Shown: positions 54,179 through 63,998, numbered from the stretch's first letter. The stretch: 64,000 nucleotides of DNA from Vibrio sp. BS-M-Sm-2 (GCF_041504345.1 NZ_CP167895.1:1426001-1490000); one strand, 5' to 3'. The notes: generated by a model from the sequence alone, not told the origin. Made by a program: numbers and translations.

Positions 54179-56089
54179 ATGAATCATAAACGCGTTAAGA
54201 TGCGTGACCATAAAAAAGAAGTAAACCTATTCAAAAATCGTGTAATCGTCGCGTTTTGTGGGATCTTGCTCTTCACTCTTGTCTTAGTTGGTAACCTGTA
54301 TCGACTCCAAGTCGAAAACTTTAAAAGTTATCAAACTCGTGCCGATGGCAACAGAATCAAAGTACTCCCTATCGCCCCTACTCGAGGGCTGATTTACGAC
54401 CGTAACGGCGTCTTGCTTGCGGAGAACAAGCTTGTCTTTGATCTGACGATGATTCCAGAGCAAACCGACAATGTCGATGCAATGCTCGCCAAGCTAGACA
54501 AATACGTCCCGCGTGATGCCGAGCAGATCGCTCGATTCAAAAAACGTTATCACAACACTCGCCGTTTCAAATCAGTGACGATATTAGAGAATCTAACGGA
54601 AGAAGAGATTGCAAAGTTCTCTGTGCATCAATACCAATTCCCCGGCCTATCTATTGATACCAGCTTAAAGCGCTTTTATCCGAATGGTGAAGTCCTTACT
54701 CATGTATTAGGCTATGTAGCACACATCAATGATAACGACCTCAGAAAGCTCGAAGAACAAGGTATAGACGCAAATTACCAAGCTACAACAATCATCGGGA
54801 AGCTTGGAGTTGAACGTTACTATGAAGATATTCTACATGGGACTAAAGGCTATCAAGAAGTCGAAGTAAATAGTCGTGGACGAGTTGTCCGAACTATTGA
54901 GTACGTGCCGCCAGTAGCTGGCAAAGATATCGTGCTAAATATAGACCTTGAGCTACAAAAATACGTCTTTGAACAACTTAATCACCGAACTGGAAGCGCA
55001 GTTATTCTCGACCCTAAAGACAATAGTGTGTTGGCGATGGCATCAAGCCCAAGTTATGACCCGAACCTATTTGTGGATGGCATTTCGAGTAAGAACTACC
55101 AACGTCTATTAAATGATCCTGCTCATCCGTTGGTAAACCGCACGACCTTAGGTGTTTATCCTCCTGCATCAACTATTAAACCATTTATGGCAGTGGCAGG
55201 ACTGCAAGAACATGTCATCTCTGAGGATACCATTCGTAATGACCATGGGGTTTGGAGAATTCCGGGGTCAAAACGAAACTCTAAATCATGGCGAGATTGG
55301 AAGCGCTGGGGTCATGGCCCTGTCGATGTCACCCAAGCCATCGAAGAGTCCGTTGATTCATTCTTTTATCAAACCGCGTTTGATTTGGGTATCGACCGCA
55401 TTTCAAGCTGGATGAATCGCTTTGGCTTTGGTGAACCTACGGGTATCGATATCTATGAAGAAAGTACCGCCAACATGCCGACTCGAGAGTGGAAGATGAT
55501 GCGTTATCGTACCCCGTGGTATCAAGGCGACACTGTTCCGATTGGTATTGGTCAAGGTTATTGGACATCCACGCCAATGCAACTTGCGAAAGCGACCTCG
55601 GTACTGGTTAACCATGGAAAGGTAATGCCACCGCATATATTAAGAGCCACCTTAGAACACGGTGAAGATTTTAGTACACAGCAACTTGTTGAACCTGAGT
55701 CGATGCCTTCGATTACGGAAGTACCCGATAGAATTTGGGATGTACCACTCAACGCAATGCGACTCGTAAACCATGGCAGTCGTGGTAGTGGTAGACGTGC
55801 ATTTAAGGGAAGCAACTACACGAGTGGTGGGAAATCAGGTACGGCACAAGTGTTTGATCTTGCCAAAGACCAGGTCTACAACTCGAAGAAACTCGCTAGG
55901 CATTTACTTGACCACGCCCTTTACACGGCTTTTGCACCTTATGAACACCCAGAATATGTCGCGACTGTGGTTATTGAACATGGTAACGGCGGTTCAAAAG
56001 TCGGCGCACCTTATATTCGTAAAGTACTCGACTATGCATTTGAGCATAAAAGTGGTGAGAGAAAGATCACTCGTAGCACCAACAAATAA
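54179..56089 (+). CDS. Penicillin-binding protein 2 (MrdA-type), stand-alone paralog
   Basis: A 636-residue class B PBP with N-terminal anchor (VIVAFCGILLFTLVLVGNLY, 22-41), the pedestal region with APTRGLIYDRNG and a transpeptidase domain. Catalytic motifs: S331-T-I-K334, S391-V-D393 (PBP2 typically has SxD here) and K552-S-G-T. PBP2 drives elongation-mode wall synthesis with RodA, but no rodA, rlpA or dacA gene is adjacent, so this is probably a second copy beside a chromosome I mrdA-rodA locus. Start chosen at ATG 54179 with TGAGG upstream. Confidence 0.9.
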   Translation: MNHKRVKMRDHKKEVNLFKNRVIVAFCGILLFTLVLVGNLYRLQVENFKSYQTRADGNRIKVLPIAPTRGLIYDRNGVLLAENKLVFDLTMIPEQTDNVDAMLAKLDKYVPRDAEQIARFKKRYHNTRRFKSVTILENLTEEEIAKFSVHQYQFPGLSIDTSLKRFYPNGEVLTHVLGYVAHINDNDLRKLEEQGIDANYQATTIIGKLGVERYYEDILHGTKGYQEVEVNSRGRVVRTIEYVPPVAGKDIVLNIDLELQKYVFEQLNHRTGSAVILDPKDNSVLAMASSPSYDPNLFVDGISSKNYQRLLNDPAHPLVNRTTLGVYPPASTIKPFMAVAGLQEHVISEDTIRNDHGVWRIPGSKRNSKSWRDWKRWGHGPVDVTQAIEESVDSFFYQTAFDLGIDRISSWMNRFGFGEPTGIDIYEESTANMPTREWKMMRYRTPWYQGDTVPIGIGQGYWTSTPMQLAKATSVLVNHGKVMPPHILRATLEHGEDFSTQQLVEPESMPSITEVPDRIWDVPLNAMRLVNHGSRGSGRRAFKGSNYTSGGKSGTAQVFDLAKDQVYNSKKLARHLLDHALYTAFAPYEHPEYVATVVIEHGNGGSKVGAPYIRKVLDYAFEHKSGERKITRSTNK

Positions 56090-56126
56090 AATAGTTACAA
56101 CGCCTAACGTAATTACAGCACTTAGC

Positions 56127-56167
56127 AAGCCCCGCTTGTATCACTCACAATGTGGGGCTTTCTATTT
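56127..56167 (+). terminator. Terminator of the PBP2 gene
   Basis: A 7-bp GC-rich stem (AAGCCCC with GGGGCTT), 20-base loop and TCTATTTT. Confidence 0.75.
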
Positions 56168-56207
56168 TAGGTGTCCAACCAACTAAGCAGCTAAAAGCTA
56201 CGTTCGA

Positions 56208-56828
56208 TTACGAGCTTCGTAATACATGCCATGCTTCACAGAGTGTCTGAAATTTTGCGGTGTTACCTTGCTCTCTGTCTGGATGCCATTTCAACGCCAG
56301 TTGTCGCCAACGCTTTCTAATCTCGTGGTGGGTCGCATCCAGCGGTAATTCAAACAGGTTCAATGCTCGGCTTCGATCCATATCGAGTTCATCACCACCA
56401 ACAAACTTTCTGTATCGAGTCCAAAACTCGTTCAACAGCCTTTTGACTTCGCCCTCATCCGCTTCATAGTTAACCCAATTAATATAGTAGTCTCGAAGTG
56501 GGTCTTGATGATCTATGCTGTGGCTGCTTCCGTGATAACGACCGTTCATCAATTCAATGTCCATCGCTTGGACTTGGAGCCAACCATCAGGGTGTAAAGT
56601 TTCTTGAAGCTGATATAGCGCATTCATGATGAGGAAGTTCTTTTTAAACAACTCTTTCTCAGGTATCGGGTCTAACACTGGCACAAACCCAAGGTCGTTC
56701 AAATGAGCCGCCAATGTATGTACTTTCCATCCGCTTGGCTTTTGCTTAAGCACTTCCATTATCGGCCAAAGCAACGGGTTTTCCATATGGCAATGAAAGT
56801 TTGCTCTCACATCTTGATGATTCGACAT
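56208..56828 (-). CDS. DnaJ-related protein with C-terminal J domain
   Basis: A 206-residue protein whose N-terminal 130 residues match the DnaJ-related family (NPLLWPIMEVLKQKPSGWKV, then FLIMNALYQLQETL) and whose C-terminus is a J domain (RALNLFELPLDATHHEIRKR with the diagnostic HPD in ALKWHPDREQG). It should stimulate a DnaK-type chaperone. ATG 56828 is preferred; ATG 56846, six codons upstream, is possible. Confidence 0.87.
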   Translation of the reverse strand: MSNHQDVRANFHCHMENPLLWPIMEVLKQKPSGWKVHTLAAHLNDLGFVPVLDPIPEKELFKKNFLIMNALYQLQETLHPDGWLQVQAMDIELMNGRYHGSSHSIDHQDPLRDYYINWVNYEADEGEVKRLLNEFWTRYRKFVGGDELDMDRSRALNLFELPLDATHHEIRKRWRQLALKWHPDREQGNTAKFQTLCEAWHVLRSS

Positions 56829-57069
56829 AGTTGACTCAGTTAACATTTCTGAATTAATGGATTGTTCGACTAGTAGATACTATACGTGACCTATTTCACA
56901 CCCGTAACGTATCTCCTTTAATTGAAAGCGATTTTCTTCGGTTTGTCGAGCTTAAGGACAAACAACTTTCTAACGTTTGGCTTAAAGACACCTTTCATCG
57001 TCAAAAACTGAGTACCATTTAGTTGAACACAATCGTTAGCAATAAAGCCGCTCTTCTTTGGTGCGGATA

Positions 57070-57099
57070 CAAAAAAGGTCAGCAATTTAGCTGACCTTT
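57070..57099 (-). terminator. Terminator of the 2OG-Fe(II) oxygenase gene
   Basis: A perfect 10-bp stem (AAAGGTCAGC with GCTGACCTTT), 6-base loop; six T on the minus strand. Confidence 0.9.
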
Positions 57100-57138
57100 C
57101 ACATCTATCCTAGTTTTAGGGACGAAGCATTTAACTCA

Positions 57139-57978
57139 TTAGATAACGCCAAGCTCTCTTAGACGTTCCATTAGGTATTCGTTTGCTGTGTACTTTTCAG
57201 ATAGCACTACTTCTGGTTTCGGATGAAGAAATAGAGGCAAAGAGATACGAGATTTCTCTTGGCGTTCACCTGATGGGTTAATTACACGGTGAGTTGTCGA
57301 TGGGAAATAACCACCTGATGCTTCTTGAAGCATGTCACCGATGTTGATGATCATGTTACCGAAATCACATGGTACATCTAACCACTCGTCATTTTTAGCT
57401 TTAACTTGAAGGCCCGGCTCGTTTGCAGCAGGAAGTACAGTCAGTAAGTTGATGTCTTCGTGTGCCGCAGCGCGGATTGCACCTGGCTCTTCATCACCTT
57501 GCATTGGTGGGTAGTGAAGAACACGAAGCAGAGTCTGCTCACTGCCGTTGATCATTTCTGATAACGCAATAGAGAATTTCTCTTGTACTTCTTTAGGAGC
57601 ATGAGCTTCAACCCAACCTAACAGCTCTTGAGCAAAAGCGTTCGCACGTTGGTAGTAATCTAGAATCTGTTCTTTCAGCTGCTCAGGGATTTGGCCCCAA
57701 GGGTATACGTGAAAGTACTCTTTTATGTCTTTTACAGTGTGGCCCTTAGCAACTTCAGACACTGAAGGTGGAAAATATCCATCTTGTGTTTCAACATTAA
57801 AGTGGAAGTTCTCTTTATCTTCAGAGATGAAGAATTGGTACCAATTTTCGTAAATTGACTCAACAAGCTCTTTTGGGATTGGATGGTTCTTAAGAACACC
57901 AAAACCAGTTTCACGTAGAGAGCGAACAAATTGTTCTGCTGCGTCGTCAGCAAGGTAATCGACAGTTTCCAGTTTCAT
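57139..57978 (-). CDS. 2-oxoglutarate/Fe(II)-dependent oxygenase (isopenicillin N synthase family)
   Basis: A 279-residue enzyme with the N-terminal DIOX_N part (GFGVLKNHPIPKELVESIYE) and a jelly-roll core. The iron triad is H173, D175 (AAHEDINLL) and H230 (STTHRVINP); the R-x-S co-substrate pair is R244/S246. The substrate is unknown. It is monocistronic and separated by about 200 bases from the divergent YjdF-like gene. Confidence 0.9.
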   Translation of the reverse strand: MKLETVDYLADDAAEQFVRSLRETGFGVLKNHPIPKELVESIYENWYQFFISEDKENFHFNVETQDGYFPPSVSEVAKGHTVKDIKEYFHVYPWGQIPEQLKEQILDYYQRANAFAQELLGWVEAHAPKEVQEKFSIALSEMINGSEQTLLRVLHYPPMQGDEEPGAIRAAAHEDINLLTVLPAANEPGLQVKAKNDEWLDVPCDFGNMIINIGDMLQEASGGYFPSTTHRVINPSGERQEKSRISLPLFLHPKPEVVLSEKYTANEYLMERLRELGVI

Positions 57979-58179
57979 GACTTTCTTTCTTGTTATGTAG
58001 TAATAAAGCGATTTTAAGGATCGCTTTGTTGTAAATCAAACTTTTGTGAAACTCTAGCAACCGTTTGTCTAGATACTGGGCGATAACGCTACTTTTCAAC
58101 AAATCTGGTGATTAAAGCCCAATTGAACACTGTTCATTATTGTGTAACACTATTCAAAACTTCGACGAGAGATCTTGAT

Positions 58180-58788
58180 ATGACAATCACGCCACTTGCT
58201 CAAAATCGACCATTACTGTCATTGACGACGCTGTATTTAATTGTGTTTCTATTTTCAGCGTTTGCTCCCTCTTCAAGAGCGGTATGGATTGCCGAAATTG
58301 TCCCAGCGCTTGCGATATTGGTGGGGATTTGGTGGTTATCAACAAAGCTCACCTTCACTAAGACAGCCTATGTTTTGATGTTTATCTGGCTGATTTTACA
58401 CACGATAGGAGCGAAGTATACCTTCGCCGAAGTGCCATTTGATTGGTTCAATAACGTGATAGGTTCTGAACGCAATAACTTTGACCGTGTCGCCCATTTC
58501 TCTATTGGCCTTTATGCTTACCCACTCGCTGAGTACTTAATTCGCAAGAAGTTGGCTCAACCCATGATTGCGTGTTTCTTCGCACTGTTTGCAATCATGA
58601 GTGTTGCAGCTGGTTACGAGATTATTGAGTGGTGGTATGCAGAGATTGCCGGTGGTGACGAAGGTATCGCGTTCCTAGGGTCACAAGGCGATATTTGGGA
58701 TGCACAGAAAGATATGCTGTGTGACACCACGGGCGCAATTGTCTCGTTATTACTTCTTAACCTTCAAGGTCGTGTCAGAGCTTACTAA
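58180..58788 (+). CDS. YjdF-like (DUF2238) inner-membrane protein
   Basis: A 202-residue protein with five or six membrane helices. Conserved family segments are LHTIGAKYTFAEVPF, NNFDRVAHFSIGLYAYPLAE, GYEIIEWWYAEIAGGDEG and GSQGDIWDAQKDMLCDTTGA, dense in polar residues between helices. The frame is open to 58108, but ATG 58180 (GAGAG upstream) begins the recognisable protein. Function unknown. Confidence 0.87.
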   Translation: MTITPLAQNRPLLSLTTLYLIVFLFSAFAPSSRAVWIAEIVPALAILVGIWWLSTKLTFTKTAYVLMFIWLILHTIGAKYTFAEVPFDWFNNVIGSERNNFDRVAHFSIGLYAYPLAEYLIRKKLAQPMIACFFALFAIMSVAAGYEIIEWWYAEIAGGDEGIAFLGSQGDIWDAQKDMLCDTTGAIVSLLLLNLQGRVRAY

Positions 58789-58825
58789 GCTCAATCCTTT
58801 ATTCTGAGTATCAAAAGCAACGTTG

Positions 58826-58860
58826 AAATGCCACACACAAACTGTGCTGTGGCATTTTTA
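58826..58860 (+). terminator. Terminator of the YjdF-like gene
   Basis: A perfect 10-bp stem (AAATGCCACA with TGTGGCATTT), 12-base loop and TTTTT. Confidence 0.9.
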
Positions 58861-58913
58861 GTTTCAACATTGCTTGCTCGTTTTAATATGACTGCTTGTT
58901 TCATCGTGACGGG

Positions 58914-59165
58914 TTATTTCATCGTTACCTTGCCACCAACAAATTTGTAGGCTGGCGTACCTCGAACCAAGGTATCTCGCGCGAACTCAATACCACACTC
59001 AGGGCATACGCATGGCTCTGTCGTGAAGTCTTCAACTATACGTTCCTTAAAGCACTTTACGAGCGCACCTTTGCCACCTTTTCGATACTTGAAAAGTTGT
59101 GTCTTACATTTAGCGCAGAATATCTGAACTGTTTTGGTCGGTTGTTTCTTGTTAGGTTTAGCCAT
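58914..59165 (-). CDS. Small zinc-ribbon-like protein
   Basis: An 83-residue basic protein with a Cys pair C17-x2-C20 (FCAKC) and a second C54-x2-C57 (CPEC), with further cysteines at 38 and 52, consistent with a zinc ribbon. The rest is lysine-rich (KYRKGGKGALVKCFKE). It could bind nucleic acid or protein. It lies 21 bases past the EamA transporter stop and may share its transcript. No family name was recognised. Confidence 0.75.
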   Translation of the reverse strand: MAKPNKKQPTKTVQIFCAKCKTQLFKYRKGGKGALVKCFKERIVEDFTTEPCVCPECGIEFARDTLVRGTPAYKFVGGKVTMK

Positions 59166-59186
59166 AGCAGTTAGTGATTGTACTTA

Positions 59187-60095
59187 TTATTTCTTAAGTT
59201 TAGGAGCGACAAGAACCAAGCTTATCCCAAGTAAAATGACAGTCGATGAGATAACAAATTGCATGGTGACAGGTTCGGATAGCAACAAAACGCCGCCAAG
59301 TGTCGCGATAACTGGAACAGAAAGCTGGGCAATCGATGCGAGGACGGTATTCAGCTTTTTCACCACGTAATACCACAAGCTATAACCAATACCAGAAGCC
59401 ACTGAGCCCGACAATACTGCGTAAATCAAACCTTGCTCAGTGATGGATATTTGCGATGCCACGCTTGGAATCACCGCTAACAGGCTTAATAACACAAAGA
59501 GCGCTAACGAGCTAAATCCAAAGTTGGCAGTCGTAGATTGCAACGCGTTTGTGGATTTCTTACCCGCCAATGTGTAAATGCCCCACCCAATTCCAGCCAG
59601 AGCCATCAATATGATGGAGGTTATATCTGGCGAACTTGTCGATTCCGTCGGCATGAGTAAGTAAATGAGCCCAGAAACTGACAACAAACAACCACACCAC
59701 TCTAACAATGACATTCTGTTACCAGCTAGCAGGTATGCGGCAATCATCGTGAATTGAACCGCGACAAACAGGACCAAAGCACCAAGCCCTGCCCCTAGCG
59801 TTAAATAGGCAAACGAGAAACCGAACATGTAAACGAGTAACGCTACTATGGCGGTTAAATCAAACTGAGAGCGAACCTTGGTATACATTGATGTGTCATT
59901 GATTGCTTTATCTTGTTTGCGTTTAGCGTTTGAAGATAAACTTAATAAAATCAACAGGGTGAGCGCTCCCGACAAGATACGTACGATCGAAAAACTCAAA
60001 GGATCAATCGTTTGATCCATCAATGCCCAACGACACAATACAGAATTGGCAGCAAATGCCACCAGCGTAATAAATGTGATAATCACGGTTTGCAT
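59187..60095 (-). CDS. EamA/DMT-family transporter
   Basis: A 302-residue protein with ten hydrophobic helices in two EamA repeats (FAANSVLCRWALMDQTIDPL with the conserved FSIVRILSGAL; second repeat with LMALAGIGWGIYTLAGK and SGVASGIGYSLWYYVVKKL-like sequence). It likely exports a metabolite or amino acid; the substrate cannot be read from sequence. It follows the SgrR-type regulator gene by 30 bases on the same strand. Confidence 0.9.
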   Translation of the reverse strand: MQTVIITFITLVAFAANSVLCRWALMDQTIDPLSFSIVRILSGALTLLILLSLSSNAKRKQDKAINDTSMYTKVRSQFDLTAIVALLVYMFGFSFAYLTLGAGLGALVLFVAVQFTMIAAYLLAGNRMSLLEWCGCLLSVSGLIYLLMPTESTSSPDITSIILMALAGIGWGIYTLAGKKSTNALQSTTANFGFSSLALFVLLSLLAVIPSVASQISITEQGLIYAVLSGSVASGIGYSLWYYVVKKLNTVLASIAQLSVPVIATLGGVLLLSEPVTMQFVISSTVILLGISLVLVAPKLKK

Positions 60096-60125
60096 TACGT
60101 TATCCTTATCGAGTTATCTCTGGTT

Positions 60126-61817
60126 TCAGTCAACGTCAGGTTTAACCCAAACTTGGCTAAAGTCGAACCACCCCAATGCATTACACTTTGCGTTTTGCAA
60201 CGTACCACACTGGTCTTTGTTTACGCCTAGCCAACAATGGAACATCGGAATCAATTGGTTGCTTTGTACCAGTTGCTTACCGAGTTGCCTTGCTGGGAAC
60301 TGTTCAAACTCACCAGAGCGCCAACGATCAATCATATGACACCATTGATCAAAATCGTCTGCGGGGCTCGATTCATCGAGGAAACTATAATCCATAAGCC
60401 AGCATGCCAGTGCATCGTCTCTGTTATTAGCGATACCCATTGGGTTAATCCAAATATCAACATCATCGGCATGTGGAGGATCCGTTTCGTAACCGTAAAG
60501 AGCAACGTCGATATTGTATTGTTTCAACATGGTGACAATGGCCTTGGCAATTATAGGGAACATTGAGTGCTGGCATTGGTATGCCAATTTTATGGTAGGC
60601 TTCGAATCTGCTGGTGGACAAACTGGTGTCTTTAACTTTATGTCATACCAACCCGGTTTTATTCCATATGCGTGCAACATGCCTAAATCGATCAAGGTTT
60701 CTTTCGGAATATGCATAAACAGATCTGCGGCATTCAAAGCGTTAGACAAAAATTCTGCCCATGCAGGGTTTTGCGCGATGCCCTTCTTTCTATTCAACAG
60801 TAAATACGTACAGCCAGGGTCAAGTTCTACCTCGTCACTTTCACTACGGTCTGCCATTACTGGTTTAGACAAGCTTGGGTAAACCATTGAGGAATAAGCC
60901 TCATCGACCACCCATACCTCTACACGATCAATCAACGGCCTGAAACCGAAATAACCGTTGAATGCGTTCAACACGAGTTGCTTTTCGTCATTCTTTTCAA
61001 TGCGGTAAGGTCCCGTACCAATCGGTCGAATATCGTAGTCTTCACCACGTAAAGTCATTGGTAAGGTAACTTTAGCGACCGATTCCGTTAGCGCGAGCGG
61101 AAAGTACTTGTCTGGGCGTGTGAGAAAGACATCAACTACACAATTTGCAGGTGAAGAGACATCTTTAATATGTGAAAACATGTTGAGAGGTTCGAGCGCA
61201 AGAAGCGTATCTACAACATGATTGGTTAACAAAGGCTCCCCGTTATGGAAACGAACACCCGGTCTCAAGAAAAATCGCCATTGATAGTCACTGATTTTTT
61301 GCCACGAATGAGCAAGGTCGGGCTGTAACTGATCATTCTCATCCAAACGCGTTAAGCCACTGAATACCTGGCAAACGATATGTTGTTCAGAGCGTCGCAT
61401 CGATTTGGTAGGGTTAAGCATTGAAAGCGATCGGTAATAAGGCAAACGAATAACTTGTTCGCCTTCTTGATACTGTACGCCCAAGTAGTTTTGAATAACT
61501 TGGGTGAGTTTGGCTGCATTGTGATCAAGCACTGACAGTGCCTGTCCAATTTTGCCTTCTTGTAAATAGCGTCTTGCTAAGTTCTCGCTGACATCACAGC
61601 GATTTTGCTTAAAGATGAGTTGAGATAACTTCCCTCTACCAGCTGCAGGTAACCATTCTACCCACCCTTCTTCTTCAAGCTTGTTGAGTACCATTCGGGC
61701 ATTACGACGGGTACAACAGAGCACATCCGTGATGTCGTCGAGCTGAACATCAGAATCTTTACCATCGAAGTATTCAAACAGGGTTTCAAATTGAACGCGA
61801 AGTCTTGGGCTGCTCAT
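60126..61817 (-). CDS. SgrR-type transcriptional regulator with solute-binding domain
   Basis: A 563-residue regulator: N-terminal winged helix (DVQLDDITDVLCCTRRNARM, then VEWLPAAGRGKLSQL) typical of SgrR, followed by an SBP_bac_5-like ligand-binding domain from about residue 160 (WRFFLRPGVRFHNGEPLLTN, DIRPIGTGPYRIEK). E. coli SgrR activates the sRNA SgrS under sugar-phosphate stress; here an EamA transporter gene follows on the same strand, so it may control that instead. No SgrS-like RNA was recognised. Confidence 0.87.
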   Translation of the reverse strand: MSSPRLRVQFETLFEYFDGKDSDVQLDDITDVLCCTRRNARMVLNKLEEEGWVEWLPAAGRGKLSQLIFKQNRCDVSENLARRYLQEGKIGQALSVLDHNAAKLTQVIQNYLGVQYQEGEQVIRLPYYRSLSMLNPTKSMRRSEQHIVCQVFSGLTRLDENDQLQPDLAHSWQKISDYQWRFFLRPGVRFHNGEPLLTNHVVDTLLALEPLNMFSHIKDVSSPANCVVDVFLTRPDKYFPLALTESVAKVTLPMTLRGEDYDIRPIGTGPYRIEKNDEKQLVLNAFNGYFGFRPLIDRVEVWVVDEAYSSMVYPSLSKPVMADRSESDEVELDPGCTYLLLNRKKGIAQNPAWAEFLSNALNAADLFMHIPKETLIDLGMLHAYGIKPGWYDIKLKTPVCPPADSKPTIKLAYQCQHSMFPIIAKAIVTMLKQYNIDVALYGYETDPPHADDVDIWINPMGIANNRDDALACWLMDYSFLDESSPADDFDQWCHMIDRWRSGEFEQFPARQLGKQLVQSNQLIPMFHCWLGVNKDQCGTLQNAKCNALGWFDFSQVWVKPDVD

Positions 61818-61971
61818 AAAGAGGAAAACTTATTCAAAGGATATTGAATTCAGTTTCCCTATTTTATGGCGTAAAATCAATATTACTGACACGATTTTAT
61901 TGTGAATTATTGAGTATGACATCCTAAGATGTTATTCAATCTGAAGGGTTAAGTTCTTTTGCAGTAAAGGA

Positions 61972-62205
61972 TTATATGACATCGCAGCCAATTTCATTTG
62001 CAATATCACGAAGCTGTTGTTCGTCGTCTAATTTTATCGACCATTTACACTCTGATCCGTTGGCTGAAATGACATTTGCCCCTTTTCCGATAAGTTGAAT
62101 TGCATCAACTTGAGCTTGTAGCGTGACTCTATGCTCACCATCTAAACGAACAACCAGCTCATGTGCGGTTGCGATGACTTTTCCACTTTTAAACGTTATG
62201 ACCAT
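61972..62205 (-). CDS. DUF3389-like small protein
   Basis: A 77-residue protein with alternating beta strands (MVITFKSGKVIATAHELVVR, then VTLQAQVDAIQLIGKGANVI) and a C-terminal helix. It resembles a short family found in Vibrio (DUF3389), recalled without a search. No motif, signal or membrane segment. Likely monocistronic or co-transcribed with the thioesterase 74 bases upstream. Confidence 0.7.
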   Translation of the reverse strand: MVITFKSGKVIATAHELVVRLDGEHRVTLQAQVDAIQLIGKGANVISANGSECKWSIKLDDEQQLRDIANEIGCDVI

Positions 62206-62279
62206 GGGCTTCTCGGGTTACTTCTTTAAATACTGATTGCTTCTTCTAAAGACAAAAACAACTGACGACTCTCTGGCTA

Positions 62280-62705
62280 TTATCGCTTGTGTTTCTTTAC
62301 AGCAATGGTTAAGCGGCTGGTACAAACTAAGCGTTGACGTTCATCAGTGATATTGATCTGCCATACTTGTGTCGATACACCAAGGTGAATAGGTTCAGCA
62401 GTACCGATGACGTTGCCTTCGCGCATTGATCTTACGTGGTTCGCATTGATATCGAGACCAACGCAATAATAGCCTTCTGGTACGCAGAAGTTTGCAGCCA
62501 ATGAGCCAAGCGTTTCTGCTAGCACAACCGACGCACCGCCATGAAGCATACCTAGTGGTTGGTGCGTAAAATGACAAACCGGCATGGTTGCCACCAAAGA
62601 ATTGTCATTTACTTCGGTATAAACAATGTTGAGGTGTTCAATTAAGGTATTTTTTGAGGTCGCGTTGAAGGTATCTAAGTCAACGGGCTTTTTCCAAATA
62701 CTCAT
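62280..62705 (-). CDS. Hotdog-fold acyl-CoA thioesterase (YdiI/MenI-like)
   Basis: A 141-residue PaaI-superfamily thioesterase: THQPLGMLHGGASVVLAETL holds the conserved HGG and the catalytic glutamate, followed by GLDINANHVRSMREGNVIGT. Relatives hydrolyse DHNA-CoA or aromatic/short acyl-CoAs; menaquinone genes are not nearby, so the physiological substrate is open. Confidence 0.88.
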   Translation of the reverse strand: MSIWKKPVDLDTFNATSKNTLIEHLNIVYTEVNDNSLVATMPVCHFTHQPLGMLHGGASVVLAETLGSLAANFCVPEGYYCVGLDINANHVRSMREGNVIGTAEPIHLGVSTQVWQINITDERQRLVCTSRLTIAVKKHKR

Positions 62706-62844
62706 GTGGGTTCCTTAATTATTGATCTTGTTATCGCGTACATAGCTTTTTCTATATTACTGGTTGTTAGTTATCTTACAGCCCTTAGTTATTACGCAAG
62801 TTGATGTTAACATGCATAAAAACCGAATACACAGAGGATATTGT

Positions 62845-63633
62845 ATGACGTCATGGATGAAGTTTGCCTCGCTTCTCACACTTGCAGGCCTAACTGCATG
62901 TAGCGCTTCTCCGACAGGCAGAAACCAATTGCTGCTTTTTTCAGATAAAGACATGTCTCAGCTTGGAGCGCAGTCTTTTGAACAAATGAAAAAAGAACAA
63001 CCCATCAGCAAAGATGCCAAAACAAACGCTTATGTACAGTGCGTAGCGAACAGCATCACTCAATATATTCCTAAACAAGGTTTTAGTGAATGGGAAGTTG
63101 TTGTGTTTGATAGTGACCAAGTGAACGCATTCGCCCTACCTGGCGGGAAAATCGGTGTGTACACAGGGTTACTCAAGGTCGCAGTCAATCAAGACCAACT
63201 CGCGACGGTTATCGGTCACGAAGTGGCACACGTTTTAGCGGACCACAGTAATGAACGCTTATCTCAGTCTCAAATCGCTAATACTGGTTTGTCTATTACC
63301 AGTGTTGCCTTGGGAGCATCAGAGTACAAACAATACCAAGGTATGACGATGGCGGCGTTAGGTTTAGGGGTTCAATATGGTGTTATTCTACCGTATGGCC
63401 GAACTCAAGAGTCTGAAGCCGATGTTGTTGGTCTAAAGTATATGGCTCAAGCAGGGTTCGATCCTAATCACAGTGTCGACTTGTGGCAGAATATGGCGAA
63501 AGCATCAGGTGGTAACCAACCGCCAGAATTGCTGTCTACGCACCCTTCCCACAGTACGCGTATCAAAGATCTGCAGGCGACGATAAAAACGTTACCTAAA
63601 TCAGGCTCTCCAAGACCAAATTGCAAAGCGTAG
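62845..63633 (+). CDS. M48-family metalloprotease lipoprotein (LoiP/YcaL-like)
   Basis: A 262-residue lipoprotein with signal MTSWMKFASLLTLAGLTAC (lipidated C19) and a peptidase M48 domain: H125-E126-x-x-H129 (IGHEVAHVLADH) and the third ligand region ESEADVVGLKYM. It probably trims or quality-controls envelope proteins, as LoiP and BepA do. ATG 62845 has AGAGGA upstream; the longer frame to 62764 lacks support. Confidence 0.92.
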   Translation: MTSWMKFASLLTLAGLTACSASPTGRNQLLLFSDKDMSQLGAQSFEQMKKEQPISKDAKTNAYVQCVANSITQYIPKQGFSEWEVVVFDSDQVNAFALPGGKIGVYTGLLKVAVNQDQLATVIGHEVAHVLADHSNERLSQSQIANTGLSITSVALGASEYKQYQGMTMAALGLGVQYGVILPYGRTQESEADVVGLKYMAQAGFDPNHSVDLWQNMAKASGGNQPPELLSTHPSHSTRIKDLQATIKTLPKSGSPRPNCKA

Positions 63634-63669
63634 TCTAAGTTAGAATCGCTTAGCTAGTGTAAATACGAA

Positions 63670-63703
63670 AATGCCCTATCCATATTGGTTAGGGCATTTT
63701 TAG
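63670..63703 (+). terminator. Terminator of the M48 protease gene
   Basis: A perfect 10-bp stem (AAATGCCCTA with TAGGGCATTT), 11-base loop and T-run. Confidence 0.9.
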
Positions 63704-63770
63704 TTTCTTGCTAACTATCAGTTCAAGTGAACTATGTTGCTAAATAAATCCAACAACAGAAACTCATTGG

Positions 63771-63998
63771 TTAAGTACCAAGAATTTGTAATGGTAGGCT
63801 TAATAGCTGATCACCAGTCGATGCAAAATACCAGATAACACCGATCAAACTACTGACTAAACCCACATACCAAACGAATGACACGACTTGACCGTATTTG
63901 TCTAACGGTAACAAATGACTGTGATGACGCCCTTTCCATTCGAATAGTATTTCAACACTGCCCATGATCAATAAGAAACCAAACAGGGTTAAATTCAA
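63771..63998 (-). CDS. Small membrane protein, possibly cut by the window edge
   Basis: At least 75 residues with two hydrophobic segments (LTLFGFLLIMGSVEILFEW and VSFVWYVGLVSSLIGVIWYF) and a histidine-containing loop between them. The frame begins at a TTG only two bases from the window end, so the true start may lie outside. No family was recognised. Confidence 0.6.
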   Translation of the reverse strand: MNLTLFGFLLIMGSVEILFEWKGRHHSHLLPLDKYGQVVSFVWYVGLVSSLIGVIWYFASTGDQLLSLPLQILGT

